DNA of 64,000 bases. It comes from Euryodendron excelsum (Eukaryota; Streptophyta; Magnoliopsida; Ericales; Pentaphylacaceae). Below are positions 44,965 to 56,345 of this stretch, in pieces; position 1 is the stretch's first letter; each line of letters opens with the position of its first letter. Below the pieces are notes generated by a model. The model did no database searches and was not told the DNA's origin. It saw only the letters and a program-made list of their open reading frames with translations. A program made the translations under genes and the position numbers. The stretch is from NCBI GenBank assembly GCA_033060915.1, contig CM065379.1:27458318-27522317 (forward strand), given 5' to 3'.

Positions 44965-45764
44965 TGGAAGCTGAAAAGAGTTTTTAGAAAGTAGCTTTTT
45001 GAGGAGAGTTTTTAGAAAATATTTTGAAAAGCAATTTTGGAAAAGGGCTTGAAGAGAGTTTTAGGAAAGGGATTTAAAAAGCAATTTGGAAAGGAGTTTG
45101 AAAAACAATTTGGAGAGGAGCTTGAATATGGACTTTTGAGATCCTTTAAATGTCTCACTTTCGTAAAACGATTTTAACTATGAAGAGATTTGGACCATTC
45201 TAAGTTGGTAGTTTTGAAAACAATATGGATTTGAAATATGGATCAATATGATCACATTGAATATCACACTTTTCTAAAACAACCCTAACCATGGAATGGC
45301 TAGAATCACCTTAAGATGGTGGTTTTCATGAAAAACAAGTTAGGGTTTACACCCAAAATATGGACCTTGATGGTCACAATGAATATAACACTTTCCTAAA
45401 GCAACCCTAACCATGGAGTAGCTAGAATCACTTTAAGATTGTGATTTTGAAAACAAGTTTTGAGAAAGAGATTTTGAATGCAAGTTTGAAAAGGATTTTG
45501 ATGCAAGTTTTGAAAAAGGACTTTGATGCAAGTTTTGAAAACCACTTTGAAAATAAGTTTTGAAGAGATATATGAATATGACATGCACAATGCAAGTAGG
45601 GTTGTGAACATACAAGGTTGATTTCACCACATAATCAAGGGGGCCAAATCCACATGGTCTAAGGTTGAATTAGAAGAAAGCCCTCGACACAGTGACTTTC
45701 AACAATCCTTCCTACACATGAATTGGGAATTTCCTTGTTCCAAGCATGCAAGAAAGTGGGGGAG

Positions 45765-48700
45765 TGTCGTGCCTGGATTTTTTGCACTCGAGGAATATAC
45801 ACACAAGTGAGAAAAACACTGAACTTTCTCGTTAGAACTCACCCTCCTAGAAGAATGAGTGCAACTAGGTTTGAATTGAAAATTGGTTTGAATTAAGGGC
45901 TTTTGGAAAAGATTCGGAGTTGCCACCTAACTTGATTAAGGTGAGTTAGGTCACCTAAAAACTAAGCATAATTCGAAAACTACAATTAGGGTTTTTGGAA
46001 AACGATTTTAAAAATATCTCCTCAAGAGAGGGTTTTTAAGAAAACAGGTTGTTTGGCAACCTTTGGAAAACATTTAGCCCTTTTTTGAAAATAACTTCGT
46101 TTTGGTCTTTGAAAATAGTGATCCTAGATTCGGAGGTTGGTTATGTGTAGGGAAGACGCACTAAGCCATCACCCTATCCCGCCCTTTCGGTACCTATATG
46201 TCAATCTACCCTAGATTCACCTATGAGAGTTTTCAACTAATTATAGTTCAATCCTATCCACTTTAGAAAACAACTTTTAAAAAGACATGATGCATGATAT
46301 GCAAGTGTAAGAAAAGAGAATTGAAAAATAGATTTGGAAATAGATTTGAGAAGAAATTGATTTGATTTAAAAGAGATTTGAAAAGATAGATTTGAAATTG
46401 AAATTGAAAAGAGATTTGGGAAAAGGGATTTGAAAATAGAAATTTGAAATTAGAAGTTTGAAAATAGATTGGAGATTTGAAAAGATTGTGGAATCAAAAA
46501 CTTGAAAAATGTTGTGTTGGAGATTTGAAGAAAATTATAGAATTGAAAATTTGAAGAAGATTGTGGAAATAGAAGTTTGAAAAATGTTGTGGAATTAGAA
46601 ACTTGAAAAATGTGGTGACCGCATCTATGGGGGTTGCCTACGTATCCTTTTGGGGGAATCAGGTTAATCGTAGTTCGGACAAGAGTCCGATTGAAAATAG
46701 AAGAGTTGATTTGAAAGAAAGAGATTGAATTGAAAATTGGATTGGAAGATTGAGAGATTGAACTTTGATTGGAAGATTTGAAAAGACTTGACTTTGGAAA
46801 ACTTGGTTTTAGGAAACCTAGACTTAAGGACTTCGAAAACAAGGATTGGATTTGACTTGGAAAGATTTTGAAAAAAAATTGACTTGAATATTGGACTTGG
46901 AAGATTAGAAAAGCTTAGAATTTAGGAAAGATTTGGATTAGGAAAGTGTCATTTTAGGAAAGTTATGGAATTAAGAAAGTTTCAACTTGGGAAAGTTTTG
47001 AATTAAGAAAGTTGTCAATTTGGAAAAATCTCAACTTAGGAAAGTTTTAGGTTTAGAAAAGTTTTGAAATTGAAAAGTTTTGTTGTAAGAAAGGTTTTTG
47101 AAATAGGAAATGTTGAATTTAGAAGTGTTTTGAATTAGGAAAAGTTTAGTTTAAGAAAGGTCTAGAATTTGGAAAATTTCAAGTTAAGAAAGTTTTGAAT
47201 TTGGAAAGCTTAGAATTTTAGAAAGATTTTAAATTAAGAAAGATTTAGAAAAGGTTTGAATTAAGAAAGTTTCATTTTAAGAAAGGTTTTGAAATAGGAA
47301 TGGTTTTGAAAATAAGAAAGTTTTGAAAATAAGAAAGTTTTGAGAATAACAAAGTTTTAGATTTGGAAAGACTTGAAATTTTAGGAAAGTTTAGAGTTTT
47401 AGAAAGATTTAGGAAGTTTAAAAAGATTTAACTTAAGAAAGTTTTGAATTTAGAAAGCTTTGAATTTGGAAAGATTTGAAATTTGGAAAGTTTAGGATTT
47501 AGAAAATCTTGAGATTAGGAAAGGTTTGAATTTAGGAAAGATTGAAAAACCTAGATTTGGAAAGTTAAGATTTGAAAAGGGGTAGAATTAGAAAAAAGGT
47601 AGAATTAGGAAAGATGTGGAAGTTAAGTTTTAAAATTTAGAAAAGATTTTTATGTTCAAGTTTTGGAAACTTAAGATTTAGGAAAGCAGAGGATTAGGAA
47701 AGATTTTAACTAGAAAAGATTTAGATTAGGAAGGGATTGGATTTTGTTTCTAAAAGGGAAGGCTTGATTTTGTTTCCAAAAATGGAGGATAGGATCTAGT
47801 GTCCTAAATTGGAAGATTTGATTTGGTTTCCTAAGGGGAAGATTAGATTTGACAAGGATTTGGAAAGGGGAAGTTTTAGAAACCCTAGATTTGGAAGGCT
47901 ATAGTTTTGACGTAGAAAATAGGTTTTGGAAATATGTGTAGTTTTGATGTAGAAAGCAAGAGGTTCTGGAAACCTAGGTTTTGAGGCAAGTTTGAAAACC
48001 ATGTTTTTGGAAAGAAAATTAGGGTTTCCTAATTGTGAGTTCTAAGGCTTGATTTGGGCATCAAGAAAAGGGATTTTTGGAAAGTGCGTTTTTGGAAACA
48101 AAGATTTTTAGAAGGAAAATCCTAGAGGGGAGTTTCTAGAAGGAAGATTTGGGAAGAGAGTTTTTAGAAAGATTTTTGGAAGAAGATTGGTGGAGAGAGT
48201 TTTTGGAAAGATTTTTAAGGAGCGTTTTTAGAAAGTGGATTTTGAGGAGAGGATTTTGGAAAGGAGTTGAAAAAGGGAATTTTGAAAAATAGATTTTTGG
48301 AGGGAGTTTTTGAAAACAACTTTGGAAAAGAGAGTTTTAGGAAACTATGTTGAAAAAGAGATTTTTAGGAAGAGAGACTTTTGAAAAGAGAGTTTTTAGA
48401 AGGTAGAAAAATGTCTCACTTTCCTAAAATGATTCTAACCATAAAAAGGCTAGAACCACTTTAGGAAAGTGGTTTTGAAAATAACAAAGGTTGAAAATAT
48501 GGACCATGAAAGTCACTTTAAATGTAGCACTTTCCTAAAGCAACCCTAGCCATGGAAAGGCTAGAATCACCCTAGGATTGTGATTTTGAAAACAAGTTTT
48601 GAAAAAGGAGATTTTGATGCAATTTTGAAAACAAGTTTGAAAACGATTTTGAAAATAACTTTGAAAACGACTTTTGGAAGAATGCAAGAATCATGATATG

Positions 48701-51312
48701 CTCAATGCAAATTTGGGGTCGTGAACATACAAGGCTAAGGCTTCACCACATAATCAAGGGGGCCGAACCCACGTGGTCTTCGGTTAGACTAAAAGAAAGC
48801 CCCGGACACGGTGACTCTTCAATAGTCCAATCCTACACATGGACCGGGAATCCCCTTATTTCAAGCATGCAAAGAAAGAGGGGGAAAGAGATGGGGGATT
48901 AAAATAGAGAAAACCCAAGTGGGTTAGGAGAGAGAAGAGAGAGGGGGGAAATGTAGAAACTTAAAACGAAAGCCTACCTTGTGTCTTGTTTATTTTGCGC
49001 GCCTTGCTTTTCTTTGGTCTTCGCTTCACTTCAGTCTTGAACTTCGAGGGCTCGTCTTCGGTCTTCAAATCTTCGTAGTTGCAGCAATCCAAGTCTTCAA
49101 TGGAGGGTTGGAGGCTAGTGTATATGTGTGTAGGGCTGTGTATGAGTGTATATGAGGCTTAGGGTTTGTGTATGATGGCTAGGGTTTGGAAAACCTAGAG
49201 AAGCTAGGGTTTAGGGAGTGTACGAGCTCTGTATATTGAAATATAGGATTTTTAGACTGAGTTTGCGGACCCCTTTCACGCTGGAATAGGCTCTGTATTT
49301 ATAGAGGTGTGATAGATTTGGCGCATGTTGTAGTGGCGCCAGGGCAAAATTCCTCTTGGCGCCACTAGGAGTGGTGCCAACAAGTTAGGAAAGTTTGTAA
49401 GTCGGCAAGCAACGTATCTTTGACTAGATTTGGGTGCCTGTACTAGTGACTACCATGCAATTTTTAGCCTGACTTCACTAAGAGTGACTCCGGAAAATTC
49501 AGGAACAATTTGAAGAGGCCGGGAATGACCCAGAGAGCTTAAAAAGGGCAGAAACACTTAGAATAGTGTCCCGGAGGTATTTGACTTGAAAAATGAGGAT
49601 AGTATGCGTCAGAAGGATTGATCGAGCCATTAGGGGCAAAACAGTCAATCGGATCGGGAAGCTACCGGGACGGACTCGGACTGTCCTGGAAGAAGACTCA
49701 AGATTTGGAAACATTATTCAGAATGTTCTCAAAGGTTGCCGGTTTGATACCCAGAGCCGGCGTGGTCGAAAAAGGTAACCGGCCCACCAGGGACAAAACG
49801 GTCATTTTGTACCGAGTTTGCCGGAACTGACTCGGAATGATCTGAAAGGATAAAGAAAGGTTGAAAATACTATAAAAAGCATTCTCGGGAAGTTACCGGT
49901 TTGATACCCAGAGCTGGTGTGGTTGGAAAAAGGCGACCGACCTACTAGGGGCAAAATGGTCATTTTACACCGAGTTTGCCGGAATTGACGCGGAATGATC
50001 CGAAAAGATAGAGGAAGGCTAAGAATACTATAGGAAGCATTCTCGGGAGGTTACCGGTTTGATACCCAGAGCCGGTGTGGTCCCCGGGGCGTTCGGATGC
50101 TTAGGGGCAAAATGGTCATCTTGACTGGAAAGTCTTGGAATTGGCCCGAAACTGACTAGAAGGCACCTAATCGTACCGAATTGCCTTTAGGACAATCTTA
50201 GAAGGTTGGACTCACCGTTCTGAAGACTCAGGCGTGTTCTTGAGAAATGTGTTAGAAAAGGCCCAAGGGGCAGTTTGGTCATTTTTTACCAACGTGGGCT
50301 AGCAGGCGCCGGTGTTGACCTGGGTTTTGAGTGTTTTCGCCACTCTGAAGGCGGTCGCGTGATACAGGGGTTTGTTGGCAATTCCCTATATCGATCTGTT
50401 TGCGAGTATTTCCACTACTCTGACGGTTCACAATCATTCCCGAGACTGCCTGATCTCGGGAAGCTGCTAAAGGGCCTTAGCGCTTGAGAATCAAATTTTT
50501 CGAAAGGCGTGCCTAAACGGACATTTCTACATTGGCGGGCTAGCAGGCACCAAAGTGGACCGTTCTACCATCTAGGGGACTTAGGGTCTCCTCCCAGTCG
50601 ACAGGTTTAAAGGGACTTACTGTTTCGAAGAGATTTTCTTCGAGGAACGCGCTAGACTGTCTCAAGGAATAAACTGTCTTGAGAGAGGGATTGGAATTGG
50701 AAAGGGGTCTTATCATCTTTGAAAAGACGTGCCTGATTGGAGTAGATTTACCGTCTCGAAGAATCAACTGTCTCGAGAAAGGGATTGGAATTGGAAAGGG
50801 GACTTACTGCCTTCGGAAAGACGTGCCTAATTTGGAATTGGAAAGGGGACTTATCGTCTTCGGAGAGACGTGCTTAATTTAGAATAGATTTATCGTCTCG
50901 AGGAATCTACTGTCTTGAGAGAGGGATTGAAATTGGAAAGGGGTCTTATCGTCTTCGGAAAGACGTGCCTAATTGGAGTAGATTTACCGTCTCGAGGAAT
51001 CAACTGTCTCGAGAGAGGGATTGGAATTGGAAAGGGGTCTTATCGTCTTCGGAAAGACGTGCCTAATTGGAGTAGATTTACCATCTCGAGGAATAAACTG
51101 TCTTGAGAGAGGGATTAGAATTGGAAAGGACAATGCCCCTAAGGGCATTTTGGTCATTGTGCCTATATTTGGGCCTGGTGGGCCCACAAAGCGATGGACA
51201 GACAGGATTTAGACTTTGAGAGTTGGTTTCGATTGGAATATGTCCATATTGACTTGAGTACAAGTCTGGACGGAGTGTAGACTGCCGAGCGGTAAAAAAT
51301 GGGGTGCTTACA
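45765..51312 (-). mobile_element. S4: family A solo LTR inside L4
   Basis: It is 5548 bp from TGTCGTGCCTGGATTTTTTG to GGGGTGCTTACA. An exact target duplication GGGAG is at 45760-45764 and 51313-51317. There is no PBS. The TATA box is at 49296, the donor-like AAG/GTAGGC at 48977, and a palindrome at 49357-49379. It carries four blocks of GGGGTCTTATCGTCTTCGGA units alternating with GTCTCGAGGAATCAACTGTC at 50640-51120. Confidence 0.93.
49296..49303 (-). promoter_or_regulatory. TATA box of S4
   Basis: TATAAATA on the minus strand, with the TGGCGCC palindrome about 55 bp upstream on that strand. Confidence 0.7.
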
Positions 51313-52668
51313 GGGAGAAGATAGGGGATTAAAATAGAAGAAAACCTAAGTGGGTTAGGAGGAAGAAGAGAGAAGGGGAAAGTATGTAAACATAGAAAGG
51401 AAGCCTACCTTGTTTTCTTCTTGTTTTGCTTGCTTTGTTTTCTTTAGTTTGCTTGATTCTTGAGAACTTCCAAGTTGTAGTACCTTGAGTTTTCAATGGA
51501 GGCTTTGGAGGCTTGTGTATGAGTGTATGGAGTGTGTATAAGTGTTAGGGTTAAGTGTATAGAGGCTAGGGTTTGAAGAGACTAGAGATGCTAGGGTTTT
51601 AGAGAGACTTTGAGCTCTGTAACTCGAAGAACATAATTTTTGATACCCAGAGTAGGTGTGGTTCTCGGAGGCACTTGAATGTCTAGGGGCAAAACGATCA
51701 TTTTGACTGGATGGTCTCGAAATTGGTTCGAAACTGACTGGAAGGCACATGAACATGCCGGATCGTCTTTAGGATGATCTTGGAAAGGTGGACTTACCAC
51801 TTTGAGGACTTAGGTACTTTCTCAAGAAGTGTACCGGAAAAGGCCCAAGGGGTAGTTTGGTCATTTTTTACTGGAGGGGCTAGCAAGCACTGGTGTTGAC
51901 CTGGGTTTTGAGTGTTTCCATCTCTTTAACAGTCTATGACGAGTTGGTTTCCAAAGGTATCTCGTCCTTTGGTAAACGTGTCACGGCCAAGAGGCGAGTT
52001 CAGTCCCGTGACAAAGGGGTTTGTTGGCAATTCCTAATGTTGACCTGTTTGCAAGTGTTTCCGCCACTCTGATGGTTGCATTGTTTGCGAGTGTTTCTGC
52101 CACTCTGGCGGTACATGTTCATTCCAGAGACTGCCTGATCTCAGGAAGCCACTAGGTGGACCTATCGTTTGAGGAATTAACTTTCTTGAAAGACATGCTG
52201 AATAACGGACATTCTTCATTGGCGGGCTAGCAAGTGCCAAATGTGGACCATTCTACCATCTCGGGGACTTAGGTTCCATCCTGGTCAACGGGTTTGAAGG
52301 AACTTACCATTCTGAAGAGTTTTCTCAAAAAACAGCCGGACTGGATGGTCTTCTTGGTTGAGGGATCAACTTTCTCGAAAGGCGTGTCAAATTTGATCTG
52401 GATTGAAATTGGACTTGAAATTGAATTTGAGATTGAAATGGGGACTTATCGTCTCTAAGAAGACGTGCCATCTAGAATTAGACTGAGCAATGCTCCAATG
52501 GCATTTTGGTCATTTTGCTTCTATTGGGCCTGACAGGCCCGCGAACCGATTGATTGATTAGATTGAGTCTGAAAAATTGGTTTTGACTTGAATGTGTCTG
52601 TGTTGGTTTGAACATATGTTTGGACAGATCGGAGATTGCCGAACGGGTAAAAATGGAGTGCTTACATC

Positions 52669-52686
52669 TCTCTCTCTATCTCTCTT
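52669..52686 (-). other. Candidate polypurine tract of E3
   Basis: The minus-strand reading is AAGAGAGATAGAGAGAGA, directly next to TGTAAGCACTCC, the coding-strand start of the 3' LTR. Position and composition both fit the plus-strand primer. Confidence 0.7.
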
Positions 52687-52750
52687 ACTTATATATTCTT
52701 CGTGTTGATAAGTTCTTATCTTTTCTCTTTTCCTTTGCCTTACATTCGGG

Positions 52751-52993
52751 ATGATTGACGCAGGAGAGGTTGTCTTACTGATTGAATCTGGAGTTGAGGG
52801 GGCATGACTGAAGGTTGAACTGGTGACGACGACGGGAGTTATTCTGGCCGAGGAAAGGACCGCTGCTGTTGATGCTTGGGCCGATATAGATGATTGGCAT
52901 GCTCGGATGACCGCATTGATTAACGTTGAGTCTGAGCTGGGGCTGGTCTGAGTGGCTGATGATGGAGACAATGATTTACGGTGGAGGCAATAA
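52751..52993 (+). pseudogene. Unrecognised antisense gene of E3 (gene X)
   Basis: From ATG 52751 a single frame of 80 codons runs to TAA 52991-52993. It has two in-frame TGA, at 52805 and just before the VADDGDND block. It reads MIDAGEVVLLIESGVEG, VELVTTTGVILAEER, AAVDAWADIDDWHARM, TALINVESELGL and DDGDNDLRWRQ. E0 (2017-2257) has the same protein in decayed form. E0 keeps TGG (Trp) where this copy has TGA, and has TAG where this copy has TGG in DAWADI. The TAA is shared and may be the true end or an old lesion. It lies antisense in the slot where E1 has its PMD gene. The family is unknown and it may continue beyond (next entry). Confidence 0.6.
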
Positions 52994-53037
52994 CAAAATC
53001 TACTTTGGTTGAGTAGAGGACTAGTGTTACTGATGAG

Positions 53038-53159
53038 GAGAGGGTGGCCTCGCTAGGCCTACTGTAGAAGACGCCCCAGATGAGACTGTTGGAGGTGTTG
53101 AGAGTGCCACTGTCGGAGCTGATGCTGAGGTTGAGATTGAGGTTAAGGGAGCTTTTTAA
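53038..53159 (+). pseudogene. Acidic frame downstream of gene X in E3
   Basis: A + strand frame reads GLARPTVEDAPDETVGGV then ESATVGADAEVEIEVKGAF and stops at TAA. It is an acidic, Ala/Val/Glu-rich linker-like stretch, also seen in decayed form in E0 near 2300-2400. It could be a further exon or frame-shifted continuation of gene X. No domain is recognised. Confidence 0.35.
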
Positions 53160-55159
53160 GGTGGCCCTATGATCGATGTCTAACGTTTGATCTGGTGGAA
53201 TAATACTCTGTTGGGGGTATTAATGCTATGTCTGGTAGAATGATACTCCTCTGGGGAAATCCAATGTTGATGTCTTTAAACTGCTACTTCTTGAACCGAC
53301 ACTTCGTCTTTCGGAACGACGCTCCTTTAGGGAAGTTCAAGGTTAAATGGGGAGGTTGAGGGTGGGCTGTTGCCCCATTCTCTGTTTCTTGTCAGCTATA
53401 GTAGTCTAAGCTTTCTAAGGCGTGTGCCGGTGCTGGAGATGTCTAATGTTACTTGGTCGCGGGGTTGGCTCCTTTTTATGCTTTGCCTTGTTCCTTATTT
53501 CCTATTTGAGAGACAGAGAGAGAGAAAGACATAAAGCAAATTTTTGTGCACAAATAGTTTATTTATACCAATTCTAAAAATGCAATACTTTTTTATTAAT
53601 GCCTATACAAGAATAGAATTGAATGCACATTATTGAATTGAATGCATGTCCAACTTTTTTTCCTTGTTTTTTTTTTTTACTTTTATGAATGCCCAGGTTT
53701 ATATAAGAATGAAATTGAATGCATGTTATACTGTTGGATGAATGCACTTACAAGAATGGAATTGAATGCATGCCATGTTTTTTGGTGAATGCATGAATAG
53801 ATACAAACTACACAGGAATTTAATAAATGTACATGTTATATATGATATGATGCATTAGTGCTATATGTATGTAGGCTATTTACAAAGAATGTCCCAGGGC
53901 CTATACCCTCGGGATTCTGTTTCCTTTCTAGGATTCTGCCCCTTCAGTTTTGTCCCATTCTTATCGGGGTGTGATAACATTTGTACCATTCTCAGGGGAT
54001 CTTGACCTTTTGGTTTTCCTGTTAGTATCTTATCCTTACTTTCTACAGGGTTGCTGTTTGGAGATTTTCTGTACTCACTTGATTTTCTCTCTTAGATCTT
54101 CAAATGCTACTGTGGCTAGATTGACAACTCGTATGCCCTTTGCAGAGTGATAAGCAGCTTGACCCTTAATCTGAGAAGACTTCTTTCAGGACCATAATGC
54201 AGGTCGAATTTAAGGGTTGTAAGAAATGAAGGGATATTGAGGCTCAAAGATTTTCTTTTAGTGGATTGTTTAAACCAAAACCATCTTAGCAAATCTTGGA
54301 GCATGAGGTTGCCCCTGCATTCCTCCCCAGCTCTTTTTTCTCACTTTTTTTTTTCAACTACTTGTCTTGGTATTTTTCAGGCTTAATTGGACTAAGCAAT
54401 TTTCTTTGATCAGAGAGGACTTTGATTTGGATCGTAATGTAGACTAGGTTAAGGGGTTTATGAATGAAAGGGTATAAAAGGCTCAAACATTATCATTTGT
54501 AGGGTTTCGAAAGACCAATGATCACCTTCTGCAATTTAACTTCCATTCACTACTTTCTTCTTTCCTTCCTACTCTTTTTGTTCTTCAAGACCTTTTCTCC
54601 CTTCTAACTAAGATTTTTCTTCATGAATTTGATCTTGAGTTGACTTTTAAAGATGCCAACTTTTCATTTCTATTTTTGGATGATAATATCTTCTTTTGAA
54701 GACCAACGCCAACATCACCCTTTTTTTTTTTTTAATTTTTTTAATCATATCTTCTTGAGAATCACTATTTTCATCGTCGCTCATTAGTTCCTACTTATGA
54801 CTTTTGTCTTAACCCAATGTGGGCGGTGATCATCTGGTCGATTTTCTTGAAAAATGGAACTGGCTTAAGTGGGCTTTGCAAAGGGATTTTTTTTTTTTTT
54901 TTTTGAGTATGGTAGTAGAATTGAGGGCCTCTCATCATTTCAAATTGAATTGCTTTGTCCATAAAACCTTTGTACAAAATTTAGACAATGTTCTTAAAGA
55001 TGGTGTGTTTATGCCAATAAACCCCTATATATTCTATTGAATCAACTACTCTGTGCTTACCCCAGCGTGGGGAATGGTTATTGGTTTGGGGATATCTGAA
55101 TAGAATTCATGCATGGCACTAGTGGGCTGAGCAAAGGGTAGTGTTTATTTCTTTTTGGA
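53160..55159 (-). mobile_element. E3 internal tail without recognisable genes
   Basis: Features seen: repeated GGTGGAATAATACTC-like phrases at 53200-53330, a GA-rich run at 53508-53533, a cluster of GAATTGAATGCAT repeats at 53605-53780, and T runs at 54718-54735 and 54888-54904. The part 54110-54260 matches E1 16980-17090. A frame on the minus strand (54977-54795, GPQFYYHT...IPLQSPLKP) is echoed in E0 (42700-42590) and weakly in E1. It may be the very end of pol, but no domain can be named. Confidence 0.6.
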
Positions 55160-56298
55160 TGGATTGAACAATGGATACAAAGATCTATGAGTCTACTATC
55201 CAATGCTTTGAACGGTGCATCAATTCGAGTTTTCTAGATAAAGTTATGCCCGTTTTATGAAACAGTGTCTGAGCTGGAAAGTGAGACCGGGGGCTGGACG
55301 AAGGTGTCGGCTCTAGAAACAAAGGAGTCGCCTCCTGAGCTGAAGAAACGAATTTGGGAGTTATGTGGGCAAAAGTGTCGCCTCCAGATACTAAAGAGTC
55401 GTCTCCTGAGCTAAAGAAACAAATTTGAGAGTTATCTGGGCAAAAGTATCGCCTCCAAAAATAAAGAGTCGCCTCCCAAGCTAAACGAATGAGTCTGGGA
55501 GTTTACTGGGACAAGGAGTCGCCTCCAAAAACCAAAGAGTCCACTCCAAAGCTAAATGAATAATTCTGGGAGTTTACTAGGACAAGGAGTTGCCTCCAAA
55601 AACTGAGGAGTCCACTCCAAAGCTAAATACCTAGATTTTTTACCCGAAAATTCCAAACCTCACTCAAATCAAAACCAAACTCCATCAAAACTCTCACAAA
55701 CTCTTCAAATGCTTTTAGGGTCCAAAGATTGACCCAAGAAGACCACAATAACACAAAATCAAACACTTTAAACAATAAAATCGAAGGGATCTAGGGTTTT
55801 AGGAACCCAAGCCCTAACTTACATAAGTTGGGAATTTCACATCCCAAACCCTCAAATCTTTCAAGGAGGCTTCCAACATTCTACACTTAGCTAATTTGGG
55901 ACTCAAAAGAGTCACTCACAACAAAACAACAACACACCACACAAAGATAGATACATACACATATACCATTGGAGGAGAAAATGGAACCTTACCTTTCTCC
56001 AAGTTTGGTTAAGTCTTCTATTGCTTCAAGCTCTTCTTTAAGCTTCTTCCTCCTCTTTCTCTTCTCCTCTTCTCCCTGTCTTCCTTCTCAATCGGCTGAG
56101 CATAAGTGAGTAGTGTGCACTTATGTGTATAAAAGATGATACACATGGGAATAATCCTATGTGTCTCACCCATAGGTTTAAGTTACACCATAGGCTCTCA
56201 TTGGTCATTTTGACCCAAAAGGAGAAATAATTAACATCAACATTATATATACTAGAAATTCTCATTAATAGAAATAAATAGAGGTTCAGGATATCACA
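55160..56298 (-). repeat. Chromovirus 3' LTR (inner part)
   Basis: On the minus strand it starts TGTGATATCCTGAACCTC at 56298, directly after a polypurine tract. It has TATA-like and AAACCCTAG motifs, and a CATAACTTTATCTAGAAAAC stretch typical of Tekay-like LTRs. The far end is not certain: at about 55160 it merges into E3 sequence without a clear CA end or duplication. It contains a four-unit tandem repeat. Confidence 0.6.
55300..55640 (-). repeat. Tandem repeat of about 72 bp with GAGTCGCCTCC
   Basis: Four to five units contain GGGCAAAAGTGTCGCCTCCA, then AAAGAGTCGCCTCC.AAGCTAAA and a variable A/G-rich end. Later units change GTCGCC to GTCCAC. Confidence 0.8.
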
Positions 56299-56310
56299 TC
56301 TTTCCCCCCT
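56299..56310 (-). other. Chromovirus polypurine tract
   Basis: Minus-strand AGGGGGGAAAGA lies directly before the LTR start TGTGATATC. Confidence 0.85.
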
Positions 56311-56345
56311 TAAATAAGTTTGGTCCCCAAACTTAATACAAGCTA

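Larger units (their letters stand above)
44965..52668 (-). mobile_element. L4: truncated family A LTR (3' LTR of E3), split by S4
   Basis: It begins in mid-LTR (matching the E1 3' LTR near 6040), is broken by S4 at 45764, resumes at 51318 and ends GGAGTGCTTACA at 52668. About 2.15 kb remain. A further internal deletion near 51640 removed the TATA region (GAACATAATTTTT joins directly to GATACCCAGAG). It adjoins the CT tract and gene X of E3, so it is the 3' LTR of that element. Its outer end is lost. Confidence 0.8.

Noticed and set aside
52558..52971. Open minus-strand frame of about 137 codons, partly matched in E0 (2072-1809)
   Set aside because: It overlaps gene X on the opposite strand and runs through the CT tract into (RE)n and into the LTR end. 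The + strand explains the stop/Trp pattern between copies, so this looks like a shadow.
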